Assembly (NCBI RefSeq): GCF_007556605.1
Contig: NZ_VJND01000013.1
Location: 22,215-86,214, forward strand
Source: Tepidimonas sediminis
GTDB lineage: Bacteria > Pseudomonadota > Gammaproteobacteria > Burkholderiales > Burkholderiaceae_C
Direction of reading: 5' to 3'
DNA length: 64,000 nucleotides
This document shows positions 54,055 to 62,088 of this stretch, in pieces. The position numbers and the translations under genes were made by a program. Under the pieces are notes generated by a model, which saw only the letters and a list, made by a program, of their open reading frames with translations, was not told the origin of the DNA and ran no database searches. Every line of letters begins with the position of its first letter. The first letter of the stretch is position 1.

Positions 54055-54315
54055 ATGAGCGTGGTGACCTTCGACACCCTGAAGTTCGTCGAGCGGCTCG
54101 AGAAGGCCAGCTTCAGCCGTGAGCAGCCAGCCGCCATCGCCGGGGCTTTCCGCGAGGCGACCGGCGAAGAGCCGGTGACTCGCTCCTGCCTCGACGCCCG
54201 GTTGTCCGAGCGCAAGAGGGACGTGCACAGCGGGCCAATCGAGCCCGTGAAATGGTTCGCGGGCCTCCTGCTCGCCCAGGCGGCGTTGATTGCGGCGCTG
54301 GTCAAGCTGCTGTGA
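54055..54315 (+). CDS. DUF1640/CCDC90-like mini membrane protein
   Basis: An 86-residue protein starting MSVVTFDTLKFVERLEKASF, with a C-terminal membrane helix (WFAGLLLAQAALIAALVKLL). It resembles bacterial DUF1640 proteins but is shorter: the coiled coil between the two parts is cut to one short repeat (LDARLSERKRD). TATAGT ends eight bases before the ATG, so a leaderless transcript is likely. Its stop overlaps a GTG that can start the MFS gene (GTGA), implying coupling. Confidence 0.75.
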   Translation: MSVVTFDTLKFVERLEKASFSREQPAAIAGAFREATGEEPVTRSCLDARLSERKRDVHSGPIEPVKWFAGLLLAQAALIAALVKLL

Positions 54316-55532
54316 CCTCCGCCGACGCATCCCATCGCATGCTGCCTGCCGAGCGCCGCGCCAGCGCGGCGCTGGCCGGCGTGTTCGCGCTGCGCATGCT
54401 GGGGCTGTTCCTGGTGCTGCCGGTGTTCGCGCTGGAAGCCGCGCGCCTGCCCGGCGGCGATGATCCGGCGCGCGTCGGGCTGGCGCTGGGCATCTACGGG
54501 CTGGTGCAGGCGGCGCTGCAGATACCGCTGGGCTGGGCATCCGACCGCTTCGGGCGCAAGCGCGTCATCCTGGCGGGGCTGGCGCTGTTCGCCTTCGGCA
54601 GCGTGCTGGCCGCGTGGGCGCCGACGCTGACCTGGCTGACGGTGGCGCGCGCCGTGCAGGGGGCCGGCGCCATCTCGGCGGCGGTGACCGCGCTGCTGGC
54701 CGACCTGACGCGCGACGCGGTGCGCACCAAGGCGATGGCCGTGGTCGGCGCCAGCATCGGCCTGAGCTTTGCGCTGTCGCTGGTGATCGCGCCGCCGCTG
54801 GCGGCGTGGGTCGGGCTACCGGGGCTGTTCCTGCTGACGGCGGCGCTGACGCTGCTCGGCATGGCGGCGGTGGCGTGGGTCGTCCCGGCCGAGCCACCCC
54901 GGCCTGCCAGCGGCGCGACGGAGGGGGCCACCCCGCTGCGCGCCGTGCTCACGGACGGCGCGCTGCTGCGGCTGGACGTCGGCGTCTTCGCGCTGCACAC
55001 GCTGCAGATGGCCGTGTGGGTGGCGGTGCCGGGCCTGCTGGTGGCCGCCGGGCTGCCCAAGGGTCAGCACTGGCAGGTGTACCTGGCGGCGCTGGCGGTG
55101 TCGTTTGCGCTGATGGGCGGGGTGCTGTTCCGGCTGGAGCGGCGCGGCCACCTCGGCGCCGTGCTGCGCGCCGCCATCGGGCTGCTGCTGCTGGCGCAGG
55201 GGCTGCTGGCGTGGGCGCAGGCGCACGGCGCCGGCCTCGGGCTGCTGGCGCTGGCGCTGATGGTGTTCTTCACCGGCTTCAACACGCTGGAAGCCAGCCA
55301 GCCGAGCCTCGTCTCGCGCCTGGCGCCACCGGCCGCGCGCGGCGCCGCGCTGGGCGTCTACAACACGCTGCAGTCGCTCGGCCTGTTCGCCGGCGGGGCG
55401 CTGGGCGGCTGGCTGCTGCGGCAGGGCGGCGCGACGGCGGTGTTCGTGGCCGGAACGGCACTCGCGGCGCTGTGGCTGCTGGTGGCGTGGCGGCAGCCGC
55501 TGCCGGCGCGCGCGCCCGCGGCCGCAGCCTGA
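54312..55532 (+). CDS. Major facilitator superfamily transporter (YajR/drug-efflux-like)
   Basis: A 406-residue, twelve-helix MFS protein. The conserved motif A (GWASDRFGRKRVI) follows helix 2, and the first helix ALRMLGLFLVLPVFAL resembles the YajR branch. The substrate is unknown. I start at GTG 54312, which overlaps the preceding stop by four bases; the ATG at 54339 is an equally good alternative and fits the length of relatives. Confidence 0.85.
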   Translation: MTSADASHRMLPAERRASAALAGVFALRMLGLFLVLPVFALEAARLPGGDDPARVGLALGIYGLVQAALQIPLGWASDRFGRKRVILAGLALFAFGSVLAAWAPTLTWLTVARAVQGAGAISAAVTALLADLTRDAVRTKAMAVVGASIGLSFALSLVIAPPLAAWVGLPGLFLLTAALTLLGMAAVAWVVPAEPPRPASGATEGATPLRAVLTDGALLRLDVGVFALHTLQMAVWVAVPGLLVAAGLPKGQHWQVYLAALAVSFALMGGVLFRLERRGHLGAVLRAAIGLLLLAQGLLAWAQAHGAGLGLLALALMVFFTGFNTLEASQPSLVSRLAPPAARGAALGVYNTLQSLGLFAGGALGGWLLRQGGATAVFVAGTALAALWLLVAWRQPLPARAPAAAA

Positions 55533-55536
55533 CCGT

Positions 55537-55650
55537 GCCCCTCCGGCCCGCCGGCGCCAAGGGGGACGCTCGGTGGGCCACCGGCACGCCCCTCCGGCCA
55601 ACGCGGGCGCGGCACCCCGCCAACGGGATGGCGTCCGGCCAAGCCCCTTG
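55537..55650. repeat. GC-rich intergenic repeat-like segment
   Basis: The 118-base gap between the MFS gene and the AAA gene contains related CCCCTCCGGCC modules (at 55538 and 55590) and inverted relatives (CGGCCAAGCCCCTTG, CCGGAGGGCCGGCAAGGG). It looks like the intergenic repeats seen in Comamonadaceae genomes. Only this copy is in the window, so dispersal is unproven. Confidence 0.35.
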
Positions 55651-57294
55651 TCACCCGCCGGAGGGCCGGCAAGGGAACCTGCTCACCTCCCACCCCACGA
55701 TCTGGCGCTTGGCGCGGCTGAATTCGACGCCCAGCTCGATCACTTCCGTGATGCCCGGCGCGCCGCGGTGCTTGGCGGCGTAGTCCTTGGCCTTGAGCTG
55801 CCGCATGGCCTCGCCGGTGGGTTCCTCGCCGTCGATGACCTTGAACTCGATCACCCAGGCGCGACCGGCGTGGCGGATGACGAGGTCGCATTGCCCCGGG
55901 TTGGAGACCTCCTCCGGCACGATGTCTAGGCCGAGGCTGGCCAGATGGCTGTAGAACACGCTGGCGTAGTAGCCCTCGTACCGGGCGATGGGGTTGGCGC
56001 GCACCCAGTCGTGCGGGATGCTGGCGTAGAGGCGCTGGAAGTGCGCGCGCAGCGCGTCGGTGTCGGCCGCGCGCAGCATGCGCACCACGTCGGTCATGCG
56101 GCCTTCGGGCCGCTGCGGCAGCCAGGCGCGCAGCAGCGCGCGGTTGAGCGCCGCGCGCACCTCCAGGTTCGGCACCCCCAGCTCGTACTCGCGCACGCCG
56201 TCGCAGACCTCGGTGCGCTGGATCGTCAGGTAGCCGGTCTGCCACAGCATCGCCTCCACGGCGATGTCGTCCACATCGAAGGCGGAGAGCAGCTCGTCAT
56301 CCGCGATCAGCCGCTCAAGCGTGGGCGTGTAGAAGCCGCGGCTCTTCAGCCACTCCACCAGGAAGGTGGGCGTGCCGGTCTCGAACCAGTGCGCGCGGAA
56401 CTGGCGGCTGCGCAGCAGCAGCAGGACATCGAACGGGTTGTAGACGCTGGTGGGCCCCCAGCGGTAGCCGTTGTACCAGCGGCGGATCTCCTCGCGGTCC
56501 AGCGGCTGGCCCTCGGCTGCGGCAGCCTCGAGCTCCGGCGCAAACACCGTGTCGATGTCCTCATCGGTGTAGCCACACACCGTCCCGTACTCGGGGTCGA
56601 GCGTCAGGTCGTAGAGGTTGTTCAGACCCGAGAAGATCGAGACCTTGCTGAACTTGGACACGCCGGTCAGCAGCACGAAGCGCAGGTCGGCGTCTCTGCC
56701 CTTGATGACGCTGTAGAGGTTGCGCAGGCCCTCGCGCATCGCGCGGGCGATGTCGGGGGCTTCGAGGTTGTCGAGGATGGGCTTGTCGTATTCATCGACC
56801 AGCACCACGGCCTGGCGGCCGTGGGCTTCGGCGGCGCGGGTGATGAGGTCGGCAAAGCTGCCGGGGATGTCCTCGGGGTCTTCCAACGCCACGCCCAGGC
56901 GCTGCGCCTGCTCGCGCAGCTGGCGGCGGATGTGGCGCTCGAGTTCCTCGCGCTTCTCCAGCCGGCCTTCGGCAAAGCTCAGGCGAATCACCGGGTGCGG
57001 CCTGGCCCAGTCCCAGTGGTCGGCGAGGAACAGTTTCTCGCGCGGGGCGGTGCCGTCGGATCCATCGTGCGCGTCGAACAGTTCGCGGCGGCACTCGAAG
57101 GCGCAGGCGATGGTGTCCAGCAGCAGGCTCTTGCCGAAGCGGCGCGGGCGCGAGAGGAAGTAGTGCTTGCCGCTGTCGACCAGGCGCGCGATCAGCGGCG
57201 TCTTGTCGACGTAGTAGTAGCCGCCCTCGCGGATGTCGCGCAGGGTCTGGATGCCGATGGGCAGCTTGCGGCGGCGGGGAGGGATCGCGGTCAT
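55651..57294 (-). CDS. AAA-ATPase-like protein with C-terminal PD-(D/E)XK nuclease domain (DUF1703 family)
   Basis: A 547-residue protein of the AAA-ATPase-like/DUF1703 family. The N-terminus has KLPIGIQTLRDIREGGYYYVDKT with a P-loop-like RRFGKSLLLDTI. Walker B is VVLVDEYDKPI, and a LLTGVSKFSKVSIFSGLNNL sensor region follows. The C-terminal domain has a nuclease-like core, QCDLVIRH then WVIEFKV. This family is scattered and often multi-copy in bacteria, sometimes in mobile or defence contexts; its activity is not established. It is isolated between an MFS gene and porins. Confidence 0.85.
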   Translation of the reverse strand: MTAIPPRRRKLPIGIQTLRDIREGGYYYVDKTPLIARLVDSGKHYFLSRPRRFGKSLLLDTIACAFECRRELFDAHDGSDGTAPREKLFLADHWDWARPHPVIRLSFAEGRLEKREELERHIRRQLREQAQRLGVALEDPEDIPGSFADLITRAAEAHGRQAVVLVDEYDKPILDNLEAPDIARAMREGLRNLYSVIKGRDADLRFVLLTGVSKFSKVSIFSGLNNLYDLTLDPEYGTVCGYTDEDIDTVFAPELEAAAAEGQPLDREEIRRWYNGYRWGPTSVYNPFDVLLLLRSRQFRAHWFETGTPTFLVEWLKSRGFYTPTLERLIADDELLSAFDVDDIAVEAMLWQTGYLTIQRTEVCDGVREYELGVPNLEVRAALNRALLRAWLPQRPEGRMTDVVRMLRAADTDALRAHFQRLYASIPHDWVRANPIARYEGYYASVFYSHLASLGLDIVPEEVSNPGQCDLVIRHAGRAWVIEFKVIDGEEPTGEAMRQLKAKDYAAKHRGAPGITEVIELGVEFSRAKRQIVGWEVSRFPCRPSGG

Positions 57295-57407
57295 GGCGCA
57301 CCAGCGGCCTGTAACGAGAGGGCACGAAGAAGACTGGGCAGCCACATGCCCAGCCCGGTCAGTGTAGCAGGGCCTTGAGCCAGCCTGCAGAGAGAAGGAC
57401 CCGGACA

Positions 57408-57437
57408 AGAAAAAAACCGCCGGCTTGCGGCCGGCGG
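57408..57437 (-). terminator. Intrinsic terminator of the first porin gene
   Basis: On the minus strand an 8-bp GC stem (CCGCCGGC/GCCGGCGG, 57437-57417) is followed by a run of seven or more T residues, 30 bases after the porin stop codon. Confidence 0.9.
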
Positions 57438-57466
57438 TCGTGAGAATGCGTCTCCGTGGGCAGGTA

Positions 57467-58438
57467 TCAGAATTTGTGCTGCAGGCCGACGCCAAAGCGG
57501 CTGCCCGGAGCACCACGGTTGGCCTCAGCCGTCGAGTTGGCATCCGCAAAGCCCGCGTAGACCATGGTCCGCTTGGACATCAGGTAGGCCACGCCGGCCG
57601 ACAGAACGGTGGAGCGCTTGGCTTCACCATCGGTCTTGCTCGAGCCATAGCCCACCGAGGCGATCAGGTTCGAGCCCAGCGGGATGTCGGCGCCGATCGA
57701 CCACTCCTTGGTCTCATTGTTGGCGCCGGTCGGGTTCACGTAGCCGTAGCTGGCCAGCAGCTTGACCGCACCGAGGTCGTACGAGCCGTTGAGGCGGGTG
57801 TACTTCGTGCTGTTGGTCTTGTCGTTCTGCCAAGCGAAGCCGACAAAAACAGGACCCTGCTCGTACTTGACATGGAAATCGTAGATGTCGTTCGAGACAT
57901 TCTTGACTTCGTCCAGAGAATAGCTGAACGCGCCGCTGAAGCCGCCGAACGAGGGGGTAGCGTAGTAGATCGTGTTGCCGGGGTTGCCCTGGTAGCCTTG
58001 GCTGACGAAGACCAAGTTCAGCGGGCCGAGGACGTTGGCGTTGAAGACAGCGTCGGTGGCGCCGGCGATGTCGTCAAACGCCGTCCAGACCTTGCCCAGC
58101 TTGACTTCGCCGAAGCCGCCGGCCAAGCCGATATAGGCTTGCCGGTCGAAGCCGCGACCGATGGCCGTACCAGTCCGATCTTTGACGTCGTTAGCAACAC
58201 CGGTATCAGCCTTGAAGCCTTGCTCGATCAAGAAGTTGGCCTTGAGGCCGCCACCCAGATCCTCGGTGCCCTTCAGGCCCCAACGGCTGGTGTTGACGCC
58301 ACCGGAGGTCAGGGCCGCGGCAGCGCCCTTGTCCTTGTGGAGCACGAGATCCACCAGACCGTAAACCTGCACACTGGACTGCGCCATCGCGGCGCCGGAG
58401 GCGGCCAGCACCGCCAGAGCGATCAAAGACTTCTTCAT
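57467..58438 (-). CDS. Gram-negative trimeric porin
   Basis: A 323-residue outer-membrane general porin of the Burkholderiales type. It has a signal peptide MKKSLIALAVLAASGAAMAQ and then SSVQVYGLVDLVL. Typical barrel segments are SRWGLKGTEDLGGGLKANF, RQAYIGLAGGFGEVKLG, and the terminal SRFGVGLQHKF ending in Phe. Start at the ATG preceded by GGAGG; an in-frame ATG ten codons upstream is not credible. Its codon use is AT-richer than its surroundings, as usual for highly expressed porins. A GGG-N4-CCCTA box lies at the promoter. Confidence 0.95.
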   Translation of the reverse strand: MKKSLIALAVLAASGAAMAQSSVQVYGLVDLVLHKDKGAAAALTSGGVNTSRWGLKGTEDLGGGLKANFLIEQGFKADTGVANDVKDRTGTAIGRGFDRQAYIGLAGGFGEVKLGKVWTAFDDIAGATDAVFNANVLGPLNLVFVSQGYQGNPGNTIYYATPSFGGFSGAFSYSLDEVKNVSNDIYDFHVKYEQGPVFVGFAWQNDKTNSTKYTRLNGSYDLGAVKLLASYGYVNPTGANNETKEWSIGADIPLGSNLIASVGYGSSKTDGEAKRSTVLSAGVAYLMSKRTMVYAGFADANSTAEANRGAPGSRFGVGLQHKF

Positions 58439-58482
58439 GGATACCTCCAAGGGTTGATGCCCGCCCATCGGGGCATGACCCT

Positions 58483-58523
58483 AGTGTAGCCGACGAGGGG
58501 CCGAAGCCTAGGGGTAACCCTTA
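58483..58523 (-). promoter_or_regulatory. Promoter and GGG-N4-CCCTA box of the first porin
   Basis: On the minus strand GGGTTACCCCTAGG (58520-58507) overlaps the position of the -35, and TACACT (58488-58483) is the -10. The layout suggests an activator-dependent (class II type) promoter. Confidence 0.5.
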
Positions 58524-58576
58524 TCAAAGTCATGGCGGAACCCTCTCCGCAGGCCACGGTGTTGCGTACAGGCAAC

Positions 58577-58602
58577 AAAAAGCCACCGCCGCGGCGGTGG
58601 CT
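58577..58602 (-). terminator. Intrinsic terminator of the second porin gene
   Basis: On the minus strand a 10-bp perfect stem (AGCCACCGCC with GGCGGTGGCT, 58602-58581) with a 2-base gap is followed by TTTT, 45 bases after the stop codon. Confidence 0.88.
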
Positions 58603-58647
58603 GGCAGAGGAAGGAGGCAGCCGGAGGCCACCTCTCGCCTGCCGGCG

Positions 58648-59679
58648 TCAGAAGTTGTGCTGCAGACCGAAGCCGTAACCGGTCGACGACTTGGCCGGGG
58701 TAGTACCGGGAACGTTCAAGGCGCTGTTGCCATTGGCGACGTTGACATACATCTGAGTGCGCTTGCTCAGGTTGTACTTGTAACCGGCGATCACGCTGCG
58801 AGCATCCGTGGCCGCGAGTTCGCGGACGTTATAGGAAACATAGACCAAGCCAGGACCAACCGGAGCCGTCATGCCGAGGGCGTAGGAGTTGTCCGCGTTG
58901 CTCGCGGCGCCGCCTTGGTCACGCCAGGTGAACAGGACGCGGGCCACGCCAAAGTCGTAAGCCGCAGCCAGCTGGTTGACCGACTTCTGGGTCGTGCTGG
59001 ACGTTGCACCCAAGTAGTTGGTGAAGGTCACGCTGATCGGACCTTCGTCATAGCGGATCGCCAGACCGCGGCCGTTCTTTCCGCTCGTCGACTCCTTCGG
59101 CGCGTACTCCAGCTGAACCTGGACACCGCTGAAGCGCGGCGAGTGGTACTGAATCGCATTGTTGACGTAGACCGTATTGGCGGCACCGGCGATATCCCTC
59201 GCCAGCAGCGTGTTGGCGTCGTAATTTGACACGCCCTTGGTGCCGTTGGCAAACAGGGCGTTGCCGTACAGCGTGTTGACGGGGCGCCCCATCCGCACCG
59301 TGCCGAAGCCGCCGGACAGGCCGACGAACATGCCATTGTTGCCCAAGGACGACGTGTTGTTACAGCGGCTCGTCGTGCTCGGACAGGTGACCGCCGGGGA
59401 CGGCAAACCATCATTGATGGTATGAGCGGCGATCGACCCATCATCCGCATTGAATGACGTGGAAATTTGGAAGTTGGCCTTCAGGCCGCCGCCGAGGTCT
59501 TCCGAGCCGCTCAGGGTCCAGTTGCTGGTGCCGTTGCGGTTGGGCGTCATCTTGAACGGATCGCCCGAGAAACGCTTTTCGAAACCGACATCGATGACGC
59601 CGCTCAGCGTCACGCTCGACTGCGCCATCGCCGCGCCGGTGGCCGCCACGGCCGCCAGGGCGATCAGGGTCTTTTTCAT
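58648..59679 (-). CDS. Gram-negative trimeric porin with an extra Cys-containing loop
   Basis: A 343-residue porin, paralogue of the neighbouring one, with signal peptide MKKTLIALAAVAATGAAMAQ and then SSVTLSGVIDVGF. The segments SNWTLSGSEDLGGGLKANF and GMFVGLSGGFGTVRMGRPVN and the terminal GYGFGLQHNF are family features. A loop near residue 95 contains two cysteines (TCPSTTSRCNN), rare in porins, that could form a surface disulfide. A GGAGAG site precedes the ATG. It probably has its own activated promoter. Confidence 0.94.
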   Translation of the reverse strand: MKKTLIALAAVAATGAAMAQSSVTLSGVIDVGFEKRFSGDPFKMTPNRNGTSNWTLSGSEDLGGGLKANFQISTSFNADDGSIAAHTINDGLPSPAVTCPSTTSRCNNTSSLGNNGMFVGLSGGFGTVRMGRPVNTLYGNALFANGTKGVSNYDANTLLARDIAGAANTVYVNNAIQYHSPRFSGVQVQLEYAPKESTSGKNGRGLAIRYDEGPISVTFTNYLGATSSTTQKSVNQLAAAYDFGVARVLFTWRDQGGAASNADNSYALGMTAPVGPGLVYVSYNVRELAATDARSVIAGYKYNLSKRTQMYVNVANGNSALNVPGTTPAKSSTGYGFGLQHNF

Positions 59680-59758
59680 AGGAAACTCTCCAAGAAGTTG
59701 TCCGAGAGGTGGGAAGAGCGCCGCCGCGGCGGCGCGGCCTCCATGGGGAAGCTGGCCC

Positions 59759-59804
59759 GTATTGCACCAGAAGTGCCTGACGGATGGCTTAGGGTTCCCC
59801 CTGA
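59759..59804 (-). promoter_or_regulatory. Promoter and GGG-N4-CCCTA box of the second porin
   Basis: On the minus strand GGGGGAACCCTAAGCC (59801-59786) lies upstream of a weak -10 (TGCAAT or CAATAC, 59766-59759). The remaining part of the 315-base gap up to dacB shows only the dacB ribosome-binding region and no gene. Confidence 0.45.
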
Positions 59805-59994
59805 TCCCGGGTCTTTGCGTTGCGCCCATGCAACACCCCACCCGAGGCGGCGCGGGACTGCGCGATGATGTGCGTGCCGGGGGATCCGGGCCCGCCTTCA
59901 GACGGCCACGCGGCCGCTTCGACGAGGCGAAGCCGGCTGGCGCCCGATGCCGTTGGAACACCGATCCATGGGGCGGCGCAGGGAAGGGAATGCC

Positions 59995-61431
59995 ATGAAC
60001 CGCCGGGACTTCGCTCGCACCGGGCTGGCCACCCTGGCCGCCGCGGGGACGGCTTGGGTGCGCGCGCAGCCACCTGCGGATCTGCCCCCCACGGTCACCG
60101 CGGCGCTGGCCCGCGCCGGCGTGCCCGCGCAGGCGCTGGCGGCGGCGGTGGCCGACGCCGCGCCGGGCGGGGCGCTGCGGCTGGCGCACCGGGCCGGGGC
60201 GGCGGTCAATCCGGCCTCGGTGATGAAGCTCGTGACCACCGCCGCGGCGCTGGACCTGCTGGGGCCGGCGTGGACGTGGCGCACGCGCATTTACACGACC
60301 GGCGCGCTGGAGCCGGACGGCACGCTGCGCGGCGACCTGATCGTGCGCGGCGGCGGCGACCCGAAACTGGTCGCCGAGCGGCTGTGGCTGCTGCTGCGGC
60401 GCGTGCGGGGGCTCGGCATCCGGCACGTGGCCGGCGATCTGGTGCTGGATCGCACGGCGTTTGCGCTGCCGCCGCACGATCCGGCCGCCTTCGACGGCGA
60501 GCCGCTGCGGCCGTACAACGTGGGGCCCGATGCGCTGCTCATCAACTTCGGCGCGCAGGTGCTGACGTTCACGCCGGATGCGGCAGCCGGCGTGGCGCGC
60601 GTGCAGGTGGAGCCGCCGCTGGCGGAGGTCGCCGTGCCGGAGGCGGTGCCGCTGGCGCAGGGGCCGTGCGAGGACTGGCGCGCGGCGCTGCGCGCCGACT
60701 GGGCGGAGGCGCGCCGGCCGCGGCTCGCGGGGCGCTACCCGGCCGCCTGCGGCGAGCGCGTCTGGCCGCTGGCGCACCCCGAACAGGCGGCCTTCGCCGG
60801 CCGGGCCATCGCCGGCACCTGGGCCGCGGTGGGCGGCACGCTGGCCGGGCGGGTGCGCGACGGCGCCACGCCCGCCGAGGCGCGGCTGCGGCTGACGTGG
60901 CCGTCGCCGCCGCTCGTGGAGGTGGTGCGCGACGTCAACAAGCTGAGCCACAACGCGATGGCGCAGCACGTGCTGCTGGCGCTGGCGTGGGCCGGGCGCG
61001 ACCCGGACGAGGCGCCGGCCACATGGGAGGCGGCGCGCGCGGCGCTGCACGGCTGGTGGCGGCAGCGCCTGGGGCCGGAGGTGCCGGCACCGCAGGTGAT
61101 CAACGGCGCGGGCCTGAGCCGCGACGAGCGCGTCACCGCCGGGGCGCTGGCGCGGCTGCTGCAGTGGGCGTGGACACAGCCGTGGGGGCCGGAATTCGCC
61201 GCGACGCTGCCACGGCTGGGGGTGGACGGGACGCTGGCGCGCTGGCCCGCCGGCGGCGCGGCGGCGCACCTGAAGTCCGGCAGCCTGGCGGACGTGCAGG
61301 CGCTCGCGGGCTACGTGCACCAGCCCGATGGCAGGCGGCGGGTGGTGGTGGCGGTGGTCAACCACCCGCGGGCCGCGCAGGCGCGCGAGGCGCTGCTGGC
61401 GCTGACGGCCTGGGCCGCGCAGGCGCCGTGA
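59995..61431 (+). CDS. dacB: D-alanyl-D-alanine carboxypeptidase/endopeptidase (PBP4, DacB type)
   Basis: A 478-residue class C penicillin-binding protein that trims peptidoglycan in the periplasm. The catalytic SxxK is Ser75-x-x-Lys78 (PASVMKLVT). The SxN motif is LSHNAM, and KSG is HLKSGSLAD near residue 424. The N-terminus MNRRDFARTGLATLAAAG has an RR-x-F-x-R core, so a twin-arginine signal is possible. The gap before it holds an AGGGAAGGGA ribosome-binding site. Confidence 0.93.
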   Translation: MNRRDFARTGLATLAAAGTAWVRAQPPADLPPTVTAALARAGVPAQALAAAVADAAPGGALRLAHRAGAAVNPASVMKLVTTAAALDLLGPAWTWRTRIYTTGALEPDGTLRGDLIVRGGGDPKLVAERLWLLLRRVRGLGIRHVAGDLVLDRTAFALPPHDPAAFDGEPLRPYNVGPDALLINFGAQVLTFTPDAAAGVARVQVEPPLAEVAVPEAVPLAQGPCEDWRAALRADWAEARRPRLAGRYPAACGERVWPLAHPEQAAFAGRAIAGTWAAVGGTLAGRVRDGATPAEARLRLTWPSPPLVEVVRDVNKLSHNAMAQHVLLALAWAGRDPDEAPATWEAARAALHGWWRQRLGPEVPAPQVINGAGLSRDERVTAGALARLLQWAWTQPWGPEFAATLPRLGVDGTLARWPAGGAAAHLKSGSLADVQALAGYVHQPDGRRRVVVAVVNHPRAAQAREALLALTAWAAQAP

Positions 61432-61458
61432 GCGCGGTGGCGCGGCCCGCGCGGGTGA

Positions 61459-62046
61459 TCACGGCTCGATCTCGATGCGACCGGGGCCGTTGGCGTGCGT
61501 GGCCTCCAGCGCGCGCTGCGCGGCGATCACCATCTCGGCGGCCAGCTCACGCAGGTCCTGATCGGCGCGCGGGGCGCGGCCGTGCACGCCGATGCTGATC
61601 GACACCGGCACCACGCCGTCGTCGCGCCCGGCGGCGGCCAGCTGGCGCAGGTCCTCCGCCAGCACCAGGGCACCGGGCACGTCGGCGTCCGGCAGCACGA
61701 CCACGAACTCCGCCGGCCCCCAGTGCGCCAGCATCTCGTGCGCGCGCAGCCGCGGCACCAGGCGCAGCGCCAACGCGCGCTCCAGCACGGGCGCGGCATG
61801 GGCGTGCGGGGGGTCGGCCTGGATCACCAGCACCGCCACGCCACAGCGGCGCCGCTCGGCCACCGAGGCCACGCGCACCAGGTAGTCCAGCGCCGCGGCG
61901 CGGTTGGGCAGGCCCGTGTCGCCGCGGCGCAGCGGCCAGTCGGGCGGCCAGCGCCGCCGCGCCCAGCGCACGCCCGCCCAAGCGCCCGCCGCCAGCGCGA
62001 GCAGGACGCTGGCGACCCAGGCGGCGGCGAGCAGCGGCGACGGCAT
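61459..62046 (-). CDS. Degenerate GGDEF-domain membrane protein
   Basis: A 195-residue protein with one N-terminal membrane helix (about 5-27) and a GGDEF-like domain (about 42-190). The opening DTGLPNRAAALDYLVR resembles the D-x-LT-x-L-x-NR motif. The active-site loop reads HWGPAEFVVVLPD in place of GGDEF, so cyclase activity is unlikely; c-di-GMP binding or a regulatory role is possible. TACGAT ends six bases before the ATG (minus strand). Confidence 0.8.
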   Translation of the reverse strand: MPSPLLAAAWVASVLLALAAGAWAGVRWARRRWPPDWPLRRGDTGLPNRAAALDYLVRVASVAERRRCGVAVLVIQADPPHAHAAPVLERALALRLVPRLRAHEMLAHWGPAEFVVVLPDADVPGALVLAEDLRQLAAAGRDDGVVPVSISIGVHGRAPRADQDLRELAAEMVIAAQRALEATHANGPGRIEIEP

Positions 62047-62088
62047 CCCGCTATCGTAGCCGCTCCCCGCCCCGGCCCGGCCGTGCCG

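Noticed and set aside
54046..54315. Frameshift in the DUF1640-like gene
   Set aside because: The reading frame keeps both conserved ends and a recognisable short coiled-coil repeat, so shortening by deletion is simpler than a frameshift.
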